64,000 bases of DNA from Pelomyxa schiedti (GCA_020536535.1 JAHLWZ010000823.1:1-64000); one strand, 5' to 3'; shown: positions 11,429 through 24,666, counted from the stretch's first letter. Notes: generated by a model not told the origin, from the letters alone. Numbers and translations are program-made.

Positions 11429-14400
11429 TCAGGAGCTGGACTGCAAAGCACCCTCCAGAGCCCTGAGGGTCTCGGTGGCACCATTCTTGTCCAGAATCGA
11501 TCTGATCCTGGCCTCATTGGAAGCAAGGTGGGCACGCATCCAGACGAGAGAATTGGCAACTACTTCGGGTGGGACTGTTGTGGATTCGGCCGGCGCCGAT
11601 GTGTCCGGGATGTTGGCTATTTCATCCATCCAGTCGTTCATATCCGGAAGGCTTCGGGCTATGAATTCGTTCATGTTTTTCATGAAGGGCTCCTTGCCGC
11701 CAAATAGCACTGTTTTGAGTTATTGGGGATTATTGTATTTTGGTTGTTGGGTGTGGGAGTGAGAGGACGAGTAGAGGAAAGAAAGGAAATGGTTACCTCC
11801 GTTCGCAAGGTTTTGAAGAACTTTGCATAGAAGTACAAGTTGCCTCTGTAGTCTTGGAGTTGGTGGTGCCTTGAGCAAGGCATAGACATGCGGTGATGTA
11901 ATAGAAGGACAAATCTGTGGCGAGGTTTAAGTGCCTTCGGTTTTTCATTCATTATTGGTTGGAAGTTACTCACAAAGCGCAAGAATACAACTCCTCCAAT
12001 AGCGATATGCGCAACATTCTCAACATCTGGGAACCTCTTTGTCACATTTTCTCGGATGCACTTTACAAGGTACCGCACTGTCTGCGGCATATCCTTATTG
12101 GATGCCATGATAGCAACCAAAAGGGTGCGTGATCTCTGAGCCAAGAGATAGGATTGGGCATCTTCATCCATCCCACCTTTCATCAGATTTGGATCGATTT
12201 CAAAATCAGTTCCAAGCATGGAGGCAGTATGTGTGCTGGAAACACTTCCATCTGTATCCTCCATCTCAACATCACCACTTTTTTGCGACTTCTTTTCGTG
12301 ATGTTTTTGGGCCCGGTCAGCTTGGTCAGCAAGGAATGCAATTTCACCAATGAATTTTCCAAGAGTTTTCCACAGATAAGGCACACCAACCATTTTACTG
12401 TAAGACCTGAACATTTTACTGGCAAAGCTATTTGCACGGAAAAGAAGATTCTCACCTTGCACTTTTTTTACCTCTTCTTCAATAACGCTTGATATAAGTG
12501 ACAGAGCACCTTGTGGAGAGGCTGCATGCAAATAAACAAGCGAGCTGGAAACTTTATCCGACTCTGTTGCTTGTGTCACTTCAAAAACAGCTTGTATCAT
12601 AGCAGGATCAAGCAGAATTCTGTGCAGCGGCTCCCAATTTGGAGCTTCATAACCCTTAGGGAGCGCAGTATTGTTTCCGTCATAAGAGAATCTGTTGAAG
12701 TCCGCGTGATCTTCGGGATCAAATACAAAGAGTGCAATGGAACGTTTACGAGAAATGACAATCAAACAAATAGAAATTCCTAACATAGCTGCCAGCAGAA
12801 CAACACCACCAGCTACTGAAGCACCTATAATCAAGGGTAGGTTTTTATCATCAGATGATAGCGATGGTTTGTATTCCAAGAATGAAAATTGCCTTGCATC
12901 ATTTGTGTAAGGTTTAGTGTCACGGAAGACATAAACATCATAAACCCCGAAAAGGGTGTTGTTGATAAATGGGCTCACAAAGGAAATAGCTTCTGTACTT
13001 GCCCATTCGGCATTAACAGTTACCCAATAGTCTTCAGTATGGTTATGAATCTTTTCTTGGCTATGCAACTTCACCTTATAATCAGTAGCATTGATGGCGT
13101 AATTCAAAGATACAGTCACAACGTCTCCACCAAGAGTGAGACCACTTTGGGGGGAAATTTGTGTCAAGTAGGGGCAAATCCGTGTTCCAACTGGTTCTAA
13201 TGGCGGGAGAGCAGTGTAAGTGCATGACATCATGTCTAAATCCCATTTGCATATGTCGATTCCTCTGGTGAAGCAGGAAGCACAGCTATTTACAGTTTCT
13301 GCGCCGCAATCAAGCAAGCTTACCTGATAGCCGTCATTTGAGGTGTCGCCATTGTCGTAGGTCACCCAGACACCACCGACTTGCTCTTGGAGAAGCAGGT
13401 TCGCACCTCGATAGAAAAAGGAGTGGGTTGTGCTGTCAATGTGCTCCAATTGAGGGAATGAACATGTCACAAAGGTAGAGTTATTAATTGCAGTTGCAGT
13501 CGGTGCTTCCAAGCCATCTTCGGTACTTTTGATTAAGGAACAGAGATACTGCTGCTCGGGTACCAATTCGGATAAGTATATGTACACATCCTGTGGTGCT
13601 GTGATAAGTTTTTTGTCTTCATGGTACATGTTTTCAACGCGATTAATCTTTGGGAAATCCATGGCTCTCCAGTCTGGGGCACAGTCCACCTCAGACGCAC
13701 ACTTACGGTTCTGCATACACCAAAAGCATTGTTCTTGAGGTTTCTGCTTACAGCTTGACCAGGACAGTATATCCGTTCCGTTTGGATATCGGCAACTGAA
13801 TACTGCCCAAGACTTTGCTGTTTCTGTATACTGCCTGACTTCAGTTCCGGTAATCACGGAAATTGAAATATAAACAGTGGAGACATTCGATATGGAAGAT
13901 AGACCTGTCGGTATGTAACACGCAAGTACCGTGTCACTTAGCACTGCAGCGGTTGAATTCAGAGAATTTCCAGATGAAAGCCCCCAGTTGCAAGAATATG
14001 TTGATGACGTGACAAAGTGCCACCCAGTACTGATCTCAGCACTTACGTAATCCAATAAGTTTTCAGCCGTGTAGTCCAATCCACTGACTGGGGAAAGTGA
14101 CACAATGGTAGGGCATGATGGTGATGTAGCATCAACTCTGGTTATACATTGCGGTATGGGATTACTCACCCACTGACAAGATCCAGTGCATGTCGTGCAC
14201 GAATGGAAGACACTGCACCCAGTGAAATTGAACGCGATAATGTCAGAGAACACTGAGTCTTCCACAATCGAATCGTTATACTTGAGTACCAGGGCGGCAC
14301 TCCTCCAGTCATCAGTGAGATTGAAGAACGGTGTGAAGCAATAGAAAGCGTTCAAAGATGTGTCCAACGATGCCATTGTGATTCCCAATAACCCCCAGTC

Positions 14401-16503
14401 ACAGAAGAAACTAACTGCGGCGGGAGGAGCCCAGCCTGCAGATATTTTAATTTTAGTTGGAACGGTCGCTGGTGCCGAAAGAGGGTAGACCGAAAGGATT
14501 GCCGGACATTGGAATTCTGTAGCTTCCCCAGCTATAGGACAAGAAACGTTGCAGTAGCTTGACAATGAGCACCAATTGCATGAGGGAATCCCATGACACT
14601 CTGAACAGGTACTAAAAAAGGAGCAGTTATCGAAAGCGAAGGTCAAGACCAATTTATCGTATAGAACCGCTCCATCGAATGTAGTGTACAGGGAGGCTTT
14701 TGTTTTTTCATATGCAGTGCCGCTAGGAAGACTTGGTGAAAGACAAGAAATTGTGGTTCCTCGAGCCACAGCGGATGTGTAAAACGAAGAGTTGGCAAAT
14801 TTCCACCAGCACTTTACAGTTACATTGGGTGATGCTGTAATATCCCCGGAAGTTGTGATATCTACATTCATAGGGAGATTCACTATTCCTGATGTTGGAG
14901 TGACCCGGTTGGGAATTGGACAGTTTGTTGGGTTTGTGATGACTGTAACCCCGTTTGCGGATGTCCAGTTAGCATACTGCGGATAGTATTTGTAGAAGCA
15001 GATGTTGTTGTATGGTGACCACCCACACAGAATGGAATCACCTTCAGTGCAGGAACTGCAAGAACGGTATTGCTCACAGCTTGCAAACTGGTACTTGATT
15101 ACAACAGGAAAGATGCCGGTTGCAAAATGGATGTTTCCAAGAAGTGAATAATATGTCGAATCAAAAAAGTACCCAGTGTTATGTGCAAGGCTATGCAGCT
15201 CATAGGCGGTATCAGTTATGCGTGGAGGTTTTGTCACGTAGTTAGCTGGATATCCATCTTTATCCGTTGTCGGAGAGGTGCCAATTGTCAAAGTTTCTTT
15301 TGCTTCATTATTTCCGTACACGAACTTCATAATGCAGTCCCCTCGGATATAGAAATAAACAAGCTTGTTGGTACCATCAGCAAAAATGACTACAGGGATC
15401 TTACTTAAGCCCTGATAGGTTACTTTATCTTCCGTGCTCCTAGTCCATATGACTTCCCCACTGAAATCTATTTCCATCATTTTCCCTGCGTCGGTACCAA
15501 CAAAAACGCGTTCATTAGGCACATCCAACTCAACGCAACTGATTTTGGCGGTGGCCTCACTGTGCAGAGGTTTAAAACAGTTTTCATATTGCCCTGTTGT
15601 TGAGGCGGCCCTAATGCAGGAGAAGTTGAAAAGCCGTACATCTCCATTGGCATCACCAGTGACCCCCATGCCATCCCTTGATTTCACCATCCTCGGTATT
15701 TGCAAGTTGAGCAGTTGCTCCTCTCCTGAATAACAAGTTGTAATAGTTTTCAACTTTGAAGAGTTCACAGTCCGAGGAGGGAAAGGTAAATTCTCGTGAT
15801 TGACGTAGGAATTGTTTGCAATATAGTGAGTGAAATTGGGGTACGCCAAATTCTTCTCAGCAAAGCCGTCGGTCCATACTGTAATGGGTGGTGTAACATC
15901 AGAACTTGCAATAAACAGTCTTGCCACCTCCCCAGTTGTTTGGCTGCTATTCTTGGTTTGGAAATACCATCCCAGCCCATAATCTGGCATTCCCTTCGCG
16001 CTGTACCCCCCATCACCTCCAGGCATGCTCTCCTTCCAGTCAGCCGTATCAAACACATATTCTCTCTGTGTCCCCAGAGCGCGAAATACAGTCTTGTCAC
16101 TTTCATTCCGCACCTCGAACGCCAGCAGATGCGCAAAAGCGGCGTTGGTGTGGTACATCCCCTGGTCATAAAGCCTGTACCTTACAATGGGGATCGGGGT
16201 AGAGGAATCCGGTTCGGATTCGAGTGACAGGAGAGACACAAAAGCACTATCAAAACCCTCAGGGTAGCCGTCGGTGTCCTGGTAATAGTAGGGCCACCCT
16301 TCATTGGAAATAAAGTGAACCCAGAGAGCCGATTTCGATAGCGGGTTCAGAGTGGTACTGAGAGTTTCCGAATCCAACAAAACTCCTGAGAGGTGGTTTC
16401 CGCACCAATAGCCGGCCCACATGGAAGTAGTTGTGAAGTTGTTGTTTGTTAGCGCAACGAAGTTTAGAACATGCGTATTCGACGTTACAACCGATGCTAT
16501 CAT
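11429..16503 (-). CDS. Plexin-like PSI/IPT receptor with cytoplasmic RasGAP domain
   Basis: One long exon (16503-11974) plus two short ones (11914-11797 and 11709-11429), joined by GT-AG introns in frame, give about 1640 residues. The N-terminal 450 residues look like a beta-propeller. Several Cys-rich PSI-type knots follow (for example CSFFSTCSECHGIPSCNWC and CFWCMQNRKCASEVDC), with IPT/TIG-like segments after them (ITQ/LSPQSGL type). A single transmembrane helix follows (LIIGASVAGGVVLLAAMLGI). The cytoplasmic part matches a RasGAP domain: AVFEVTQATESDKVSSSLVY, a central helical block, and the signature FLRFICPSI restored by splicing at 11974/11914. RasGAPs accelerate GTP hydrolysis by Ras-like GTPases, so this should be a receptor that switches off Ras signalling. 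The start is uncertain: no good signal peptide follows the ATG at 16503, so a first exon may be missing. Confidence 0.85.
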
Positions 16504-16715
16504 CCATATTGCTCTAGGATTTTTTTTTTTTTTTTTCTTAGCGATGGGTATAAGGCACAACCAGTTATGCGGTTTTTGTAATAGAGAATCTATTTCTTTA
16601 TTTCATTTGGGAAACGCACAAGGACGACAGTACCGCCAGCACCGAAACCATTTTTTGTTGTTTTTTTTTGTGTTGCTTTTCATGGAAGCTGCAGTTTTAT
16701 CGAGATTCTGAAAAA

Positions 16716-17822
16716 ACGAGCGACAACGAGAAAAAAATTGCAGCAGTGTCGGCAGCCGCTACTTTCAGTCTCCCCCACAGGCGCGCGCTTAGCAATTGTG
16801 GGAGGTGGTGGGTGACCTCGGCCAAGCAAGACCACGGCGTGTCGAGTCTGTTCGACGACGACCCCGGCACGTTCTGGCAGTCGGACGGCAGCGCACCGCA
16901 CTCCGTGTTCGTGGAATTCGCAGCCCCCGTGCGTGTGTCGGACGTCGCGATACTCGTCGACACCAACGACGACAACTACGCGCCGTCGAGCGTGCGCGTG
17001 CACGCCGGGCCCCTCGCGTCGGCGGTAGGGTCCCGCGTCGCGGCCGAGCGAACGGGCGTGGCCGAGGCCGTGCGCGACTCTGGGGCCGCGGGGCGGGGCT
17101 GGGTCGTGATCTCCCTGGCGACGCCGCGGGCGCAGTTGCAATTGCACGCGCACGCGCTGTTGCAGTTGCAGTTGCATATGCAGATGCAAATGCAACTGCG
17201 GGAGGCCCAGGAGGAGCGGAGCGCCGTGGGTTTTGTGTTCCAGATTGAGCTGGTGGCGATGATCAATGATGGGAAGGACGCGAGGCTGCGAGGACTGAAG
17301 CTTTTTACGCCAGATTCGGAACCTGAACCAGAAATGGGACTGGAGATGGGGCTACAACGCGAGGAAGAGGAGGAGGAATTGGAAGATGCTGCGACGGCGT
17401 TGGCCCATAATTCTATTGGGAACCGCGTGACACGAGCACAAATGACGCCCCTTTCCCCATTCAGCTCGCATTTAACTCCTATGTCTCCACTTCGTCCTTC
17501 TGGACTTATGGGAATTCCACCGTCTGTCCTCAGCCCCAGCCCATGTGGCTTTATTCAGCCCAGCACACCAACAACAAATGGAACGCCGTTTCTATTTCCA
17601 AACGGCACCACCACAGGCCCTTATACCTCTCTTCCACACAATGCACAACCACAACAGCCTATGTATTACCCTGCATCTGCAACTCCAACTGTAGTGCCAC
17701 CAACATCCAACATTCAAGCTTCTGGAATAGGGAGAGATTTAGTTTCCTCTCTTCTAGGCACCTCCATCAAGGGCACCTGGACTGACCCAGGTTTTGTTGT
17801 AAGGAATCAGTCCCTGAGGTAG
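16716..17822 (+). CDS. APC10/DOC1-like subunit of the anaphase-promoting complex
   Basis: The conserved DOC domain is clear: ALSNCGRWWVTSAK, then LFDDDPGTFWQSDGSAPHSV, DDNYAPSSVRVHAGP, GWVVISL, and finally GFVFQIELVAMINDGKDARL with RGLKLFTP. In APC10 this domain binds the degron together with the co-activator. Two oddities stand out: a Gln/Leu/His/Met low-complexity insert of about 25 residues between the last two core strands, and a C-terminal tail of about 150 Pro/Ser/Thr-rich residues. No in-frame ATG precedes the domain in the open frame. The ATG at 16682 is out of frame, so a first exon or an unusual junction is unresolved. The gene is divergent from the plexin-like gene and ends 87 bp before the next start. 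Confidence 0.75.
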   Translation, partial: TSDNEKKIAAVSAAATFSLPHRRALSNCGRWWVTSAKQDHGVSSLFDDDPGTFWQSDGSAPHSVFVEFAAPVRVSDVAILVDTNDDNYAPSSVRVHAGPLASAVGSRVAAERTGVAEAVRDSGAAGRGWVVISLATPRAQLQLHAHALLQLQLHMQMQMQLREAQEERSAVGFVFQIELVAMINDGKDARLRGLKLFTPDSEPEPEMGLEMGLQREEEEEELEDAATALAHNSIGNRVTRAQMTPLSPFSSHLTPMSPLRPSGLMGIPPSVLSPSPCGFIQPSTPTTNGTPFLFPNGTTTGPYTSLPHNAQPQQPMYYPASATPTVVPPTSNIQASGIGRDLVSSLLGTSIKGTWTDPGFVVRNQSLR

Positions 17823-17909
17823 AGGGTGAAATTGTGCATCTTTGTTCCCTACACTTTGATTAGGGATTCCCTAATCAGGAATCTTCTTTATTCTCGCTGA
17901 ATTTCAAGA

Positions 17910-20900
17910 ATGAAACACCGCTTCTGTCAAGAAGAATTTAATTTTTGTGCGATCGCAAACAGCCGCGCGTTTTGTGTGACAGTAGTCCCGGTCGATATGT
18001 GGCCCAACCAACCCAGCGACGCCAAAGTTGTTTCCGTCGATCATCCTACCCATAATTTTGACACGCATCACCTAAAGACAGTCGGAAAACCCAGTACCCT
18101 GAGAGGAAAAAGTGAAATAACTCCACTTAGGAAAGACGGGGTTCGTTATGTCCCTTTTTTTTATTTTTAAACTTTAATTAAGGCCACTGTTTTTGAAAAA
18201 CTTGGTATGACACTAATTTCAGAGAGCACAATCCCTTTTGTGTGCAAACTTCTCTTCTTTTCACTTAGCCACTCATATCTTTTTTTTTCCTCCCAATCAA
18301 GGAATCAGCTTCACCAAGAGGTGTTGGGTCACCAAGGGGATTTCCATCATCCCCAAGAGGTGAGGGTTTTTTATTTCTCCTTTAATGTACCTTGACAATG
18401 CTTTTTTACTCCAACAAATAACTCTAAATCCAGATAAAAGAAGAACCCTTGAAGTTGAGCCACAACCAAACCCTCCAGTATTCAACACCTTAAATTCCAT
18501 CAAGCATCAATATTAACAAGTCCAAATAGGTGCTTCCTTCAAGACGCAATAGAAGTGTATCTGTTTCTAGTAGGGATAATGTGTGGGTCCCAAGTGGGTT
18601 GCTGAACCTCTCTTCACTACCAGTAACCACTACAGTGCCACCCACTCCTACAGTTACTCCTGCAATCCCTACTCTAGCAGCTCTTCCAGTAGCAACCGTT
18701 TCAGCAGCAGCGAACTCTACTCAACCCACTGTGCCGCCTGCACCACCAGAAACACAGTGCAGCAACTCGAATTCTCATCTCCTACCTTCTACCGTAACGA
18801 GAGGTAGGTCTTCTAGTTTATCTACAAAGCTTGATGAAAAACGGTTTGCCAGAGATGCTTTCATTTCTCGTGCTCACTTCTGGTACAGCAACCTGGATAA
18901 ACAAGTATTAACTCCCGAAATTCCCCGAAGGCCCACAAATAAAGTGTGTTGTGTGGAAAGGAAATAAAGAGTAAATCTATGCAGAGTTGCACCGGTACTG
19001 ATCGAACGCCACATGTTGGTGCTCCCAAAGTAATCAAAGCCAAACAAGCACCTACCAGGTACCTGGTCTCCCTTTTTCGTAGATCTCACTCCTTTCAGGA
19101 CTTATGTCCATGGCACCATGCCTAGTGGGACTGAGCTATGTATTAACATAACAACAACATGGGGGGATCCTTATTATGTTGGCTTGTCCGGCATTGATAT
19201 CTTCGACAGTAGTGGTGAATACGTCAACGCCATTGACACAAACCCTATTGTAAGTTTAAAAAACCGTCTTAAGTGAAAAACCACCTCTTACAACAGTGCA
19301 CAAGTCGCATTACACATCCCCACAAGTAAACAAACAAAAAAGATCAAAGGGAACCCTCCTGACATTAATATTCTGGAAGAAAATGGTGATGATCCACGGA
19401 CATTGGATAAGATATGGGATGGTGTTTCACGTACTTGTGACGATCAGCACGTCTGGCTTGCTCCATTCACTTCTGGTCAGGACCACTGGATTTCCATAAC
19501 GTTGCACCAGACAACAACAATATCACTGATTCGACTCTGGGTACACTTCTCCTTTGGATAGTTTTGCCCTTAATTTAATACAGAACTATAACAAATCTCG
19601 GATTCATTCATATCGTGGAGTTCGAAATGTTGAGATATTTTTCGATGGCCTGCCGATATTTGTTGGTCTGCGAAACTTTCTATTGCAGCACCTTCTCATC
19701 AAACGTTAGGAGAAATATCAAAAGCCCCAGGAAGTTTACAAAATGCTGATGCTTGTGCTGAAGTTAGTTATTTACGTACTTACAATTTGTCAAATATTCA
19801 TCATATGCTTAGTACATACTATTTACCACTGACGAGGCAATTCTTGCTGCCATTGAAAACAATGATCCTGTATTTCATTGTCATGTATCTCATATGCTTA
19901 TGGGTTAATACTGCGCAGTTGGCACCTTTGTGTGAAGTAGACTTAACTTCGGAACTTTCAAGACCAGGAACCGCTGGAGATAATTCGAGTACTGTGCCAG
20001 AGGAAGTTCCGTTCACAGTTGCGCACCACATCATTTTACTTTTCTTTCTTATGAAGTTAGGTTCCAGAAGCTTCGTCGGTTCCTGAGTCAAGACCTTCGA
20101 CAATGGCCTGTCGAAATGGAGACACTGCTGTCGAATGTGTTGCAGTGAAAAAGATTCAATTTAATTTTAAAGAAACATGGGGAGATCAATTTTATTTAGG
20201 CCTCACTGGGATAAGGGTAGGTTTCTTCCATTGTGTATTATTCTGAACAATATAGGTTTACGATCAAGATCTGCAACCAATTGCACTCTCTGAAGCCAAT
20301 CTTTGGGCCAAACCTAGAGATATCAATGAATTAAATGATAGTCCAACTGATGATCGCACATTGGACAAGTACCTTCTTAGAAACCTACCTTATTCTTATT
20401 GCTTCATTGTTCCTTAGGCTTGTTGATTCATATAATGTCACTACAAATGACCACCATATGTGGCTCATTCCATTTTCTCCAGGGGGTGACCACCTCTTGG
20501 TAATTACTCTGGATCAAATCACTCCCGTCTCGTTCTTCTCTGTATGGAACTACAACAAATCCCAGGAAGACACGTACCGAGGGGTAGTTCAACTCTTTTT
20601 ACAATTGAATAACCGCTTCAAGGCGAAAAGGGTTGTCATATCACTGGATGATAGGGTGGTGACTCCTCCAGAAGGAGTGATTTTCCGAAAAGGTTCAATT
20701 ACCTCTTCTTACGGCAAGTCTCAACTCAATACCCAGCCACCGGGAATTTTGCCTTTGACTTTGGACAATGTTTTCAGTTGTCAAATCTAGCAAGTTATGT
20801 ACCAAGCCCCCGAGATGTATCAGTGATCTCGACTCCATCTCCCTGTGGATGTATGGTTTTTTTTAAAAAAAACATAAAAACATTCGAGATTTACTCTCCA

Positions 20901-21683
20901 AGTCATTTGGAAGTTTGTATTTTTATCTACTTGGGGTGATCCATTCTACCTTGGTTTAAATGGACTTGAAATGTACAGCCGAAATGACTACAAACTGGAT
21001 ATATCTCTCAGAAGTAAAGAAACCTTCACATCCCACATACTAAATCCGCCTAGATGCTGAGGCTGTGCCAAGAAGTGTAAGCATTCTGGAAGACCTGAAA
21101 TCTGACCCTCGTACACTCGATAAACTGTTTGATGGACAAAACAATACCTATAATGCCGAACACATGTGGCTGGCACCCTATGCCCCAGGCCAGGTACCAT
21201 TACCTTATATCTCCACAGTGCATTTACTATGTTGCAGCCTGTTGTACTTTTTGTTTATTTTGAAGTCCCAGTCTCCGTTTCATATATAAAAATATGGAAC
21301 TATGCAAAAACTCCATCTCGTGGTGTTGAGCAACTGGAAGTGTGTAACAAAAAAAAACCAACTTTCTGTATTACTAACTCTTGCCGTTCGTTTTCCTGCA
21401 GCTCTTTGTGGATGATATTCTCCTCACAAAGTGCTTTCTCACACCAGCACCAACACCCCCAACACCCACCAACCCACCAACACCACTTCCAGACTTTGCT
21501 CAGATAATATACCTGCACCAATACCAACCATTCACTGACAACAACATGCAAGCAGTCACATTCATCAACAACAGACAAATTGTACAACAAGCAGCAACTG
21601 TTGCTGCCACTAGCACACCCACATCATCAACTGCACCTCAACACCAGTCATTCAGCAAAAGACCCCCTACATCAGCAGTATGA
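17910..21683 (+). CDS. KATNIP-like protein with three DUF4457 repeats
   Basis: Many short exons. A likely start is ATG 17910 (MKHRFCQEEFNFCAIA), with coding exons around 18303-18360, 18435-18510 and 18530-18810, then the repeats. Three DUF4457-type repeats carry the family hallmark: TWGDPYYVGLSGIDIFD near 19157, TWGDQFYLGLTGI near 20174 and TWGDPFYLGLNGLEMYS near 20926. Each is followed by a second block (RTLDKIWDG, WLAPFTSG; WLIPFSPGGDHLLVITLDQ; RTLDKLFDGQNNTYNAEHMW) and an ISLIRLWNYNKS-type strand. The C terminus is Thr/Pro-rich and ends at 21683. KATNIP family members associate with katanin and microtubules at the ciliary base. Exon limits are approximate. Confidence 0.8.
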
Positions 21684-21909
21684 GGATTTGTCACCCTTTT
21701 TTTCCTTAACACAATTTTGTTGTCTTTTTTGTCAAAAACCACAAAGAACTAGCAAGGAACACATTTTTATGTTTGCCTCCATCGCGTTTCGCTTTTCTCT
21801 CTTTTCTTTCACTTACGGGAAATCAATGTGTATTTTTTTTTCCGCCTGGCGTTCCTGTTTTTTTTCAAGAAAGCCAGATCTTTCCATTTATTATTATCAC
21901 TGGACTACC

Positions 21910-24569
21910 ATGAAGGTTGCTGCAGCCCTGGGATCTCGTAAGTGTGTCTTGTGCTTGAAGGCCGTGTATTACGACCAGTCTGTTGTGCCGAATCAAACGA
22001 CGGGTTCAATTTTGCACAAGGACTGCTTTCGGTGTTGTAGGGTAACTATTGCCAATACCACCAACAAACGGCGTAGTACTTTTCGTATTTTTGAAAAAAA
22101 AATTGCGTTTACTAAAGGTGCCACATAGTGTGGGAAACAACTGTATAGAGGATACTTTGGAGAGCAAGGTGGCCTGTATTACTGCTTGCATGACTTTAAA
22201 GCAGTGAAAAGTGGCGGCGGTACTCCTCTCTTATCTCGCGCTATCTCTATGCCTGTTATTACGCGGACCAACCAAGCGTCTTATAAACCTCCACCTCCAC
22301 CAACGCCTGTAACATCCACTCCACCTGCGGAACCGTCGCCTCCTTCACCCACGCCTCCTATTGCACCCGTAGCTGCAGCCCCGCAGCAGCCAAGTGACAA
22401 CGGCTTGCCCCCCATCCCAAATTCAACGCACCCTGTTGAATCAGGGCAAACCGAAACCCCCACTGTCGACAGCGGCTCCCCCAATACACCACCACCAATC
22501 ACCACTCCAGTCGACAGTTCCTCCAATACACCACCACCAATCACCACTCCACCAGTAAACCTTGAACTCGATAACAATGACTCCACAACACCAAAAGCAA
22601 CACCTTCACTTTCTGACCAGGTTGCCCCTCAAGCGCAGTCTGCACCACTCACTCCTAGCCGCGAATGTGAAGAACACAACGCGGAAAGTTCATCGGCAGC
22701 ACCTACCGCCAGCCCGTCTCCACAACCATCACCCCAAAAAATACCTGTACACTTAAACACACAATCACGCGGACGAACTGACCTTAGTTCCACCATGAAG
22801 ACTGCACTCAATACACGCACTGCGGCAATAGGGTTACTAGCAAAACGAAGTAATCCAACACCTGCCACAAGTAATAGCCCATATTTAGCCTGCAGTCTAA
22901 CTTCAAATAGACCCTCTTCTTACACCGACAACAAATACGAGCTCAAGTCAACCTAGCACCTCTCAAACCGCCTCCACAACCAATAACACTCCTGATAAAA
23001 AGCCTGCTCCTCGAGTTGCCCGGCATTCCATTTCTTTAAGCCTGTCAGCATTATCATGCCGCACGTCGGCAATTGGACTAATGACAAGAACAGCCCCCAA
23101 ATCCTTTGCCCCACCTCCCGTTGAAAGTACTTTTACTGCGCCTTATTGGAGTGCTTAACCCTTTGGCAGTGCCGCCTGGAGGAACCAATATTTCTTTGAT
23201 GGGTTCGGAACTAGATTACGCTGCCAGGTTGGCAAAGGCACGTAAGGAGCCAATGTGGAATGAGGCAGGAAAAAACCCTGGAGTGGAAGTCTGGCGAATA
23301 GAAAACTTCCAAGTAAAACAATGGCCAAAAGAACAATATGGTATCCTTGTCTGATTGAGATATGTTAGCTGACGAAAATCCTAAACTAGGTTCTTTTTTC
23401 TCTGGCGATAGTTACATTGTGTTAAATACGTCAGTGAAAGGCTCGGATGTTCACTTCTGGCTGGGAGAAGCAACAACCCCCGACGAATCAGGAACAGCTG
23501 CCTTCAAGACTGTTGAGTTGGTTTGCCACTCTCCCTAACTTCTTTCTGAACTAACCGCACATCAACAAAAAAGGCCGATGCTCTTGGAGGCGCACCAGTA
23601 AGTAATCGGTGGTACAAATAATAAATATCTCACCCTGAGTCAGATCCAGCATCGTGAAATCCAAGGGTTCGAATCTGCCAAATTCCTAAGCTACTTTGAC
23701 GGCCACATTACAATTATGGAAGGAGGCATTGATTCAGGATTTTCTCATGCAGAAACAACAGTCCTGGAAGCAAAGAAACAGCCCATATTGTATTGGATAA
23801 AAGGCACTTCGAAATATTGCAAGGTCTGCAAAGTACCTGCAGTCAGAGACAGCCTAAACTCTGGTTGAACTTTTCTTGTAATCTTTTCCTGTCTCACTCC
23901 CAAAAACAGGAGGTAAAACCTTTATACTTTCTTCGGTATTGAATAACAAGGGATGCAGATGTCTTTGTTTTAGATCTGGGGGATAAGCTTTACCAATGGA
24001 ACGGTGCTCGTTCCTCTGTAATTGAGCGTTCTAGGGCACACGCTGTATGTGACAGTATAGTGTACTCAAGAAAGGGTTCGTACTGCTCAACAGTCGCCAT
24101 AGAAGAGAATGCAACGGAATTTGAAGAATTCTGGAGTTTGTACCCAACTCTTTTGTAACATGAAATTGTTCCCAGCTAAAGCAATCTAGTCCCATTGGGT
24201 GGACACGGGCCTATTAAATCTGCCGAAGAAGGTGGACAGGATGAAGACGCCGCCAAAGAGCTGGAAACCAAACAACCACCCTCTTTATACCACCTCAGTG
24301 ATGCCTCTGGGACTATGGTTTTCCATTTTGTAGCTAAGGGGAAACTCTTACGATCCATGCTGGACTCTGACGACGCCTACATTCTAGACATTGGAAATGA
24401 GGTGTTTGCCTGGATAGGACGGGGAGCCAGCGGCAATGAGCGGAAATTTGCCATGCAGTACGCCGTTGAATACTTACTCAGCGCCGGCAAGCCAACGCAA
24501 TTGCCCATCACACTTATTCAGGAGGGCAATGAACCCGAGGGATTCTTCACAGCCTTTGTCTACGAATAA
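21910..24569 (+). CDS. LIM-domain protein with three gelsolin repeats
   Basis: The start ATG is 21910. Introns at 22042-22128, 22871-22910, 23127-23169 and 23341-23389 are GT-AG and keep frame; further short introns follow up to about 24180. Domains in order: an N-terminal LIM zinc finger ([21 protein letters not shown] joined to [10 protein letters not shown] and YYCLHDF); a Pro/Thr/Ser-rich linker of about 290 residues; gelsolin repeat 1 ([46 protein letters not shown]); repeat 2 ([19 protein letters not shown]); and repeat 3 ([29 protein letters not shown]). Three repeats resemble severin or fragmin, which sever and cap actin filaments in a calcium-dependent way. The LIM part would add protein binding. 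The C terminus lacks a villin headpiece. Confidence 0.88.
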
Positions 24570-24666
24570 ACAACAGGGAAAGAAAAAATGCAAAAAGAAG
24601 AAAAGTGTGAAAACAAAGCTCTTTTTTTGGTACCTGAAAGCTTTTGTTTTGTTGCTTCTTGTTTCT

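Noticed and set aside
23660-23680. GGTTCGAATC, a tRNA B-box look-alike
   Set aside because: It lies in a gelsolin coding exon and has no pairing stem.
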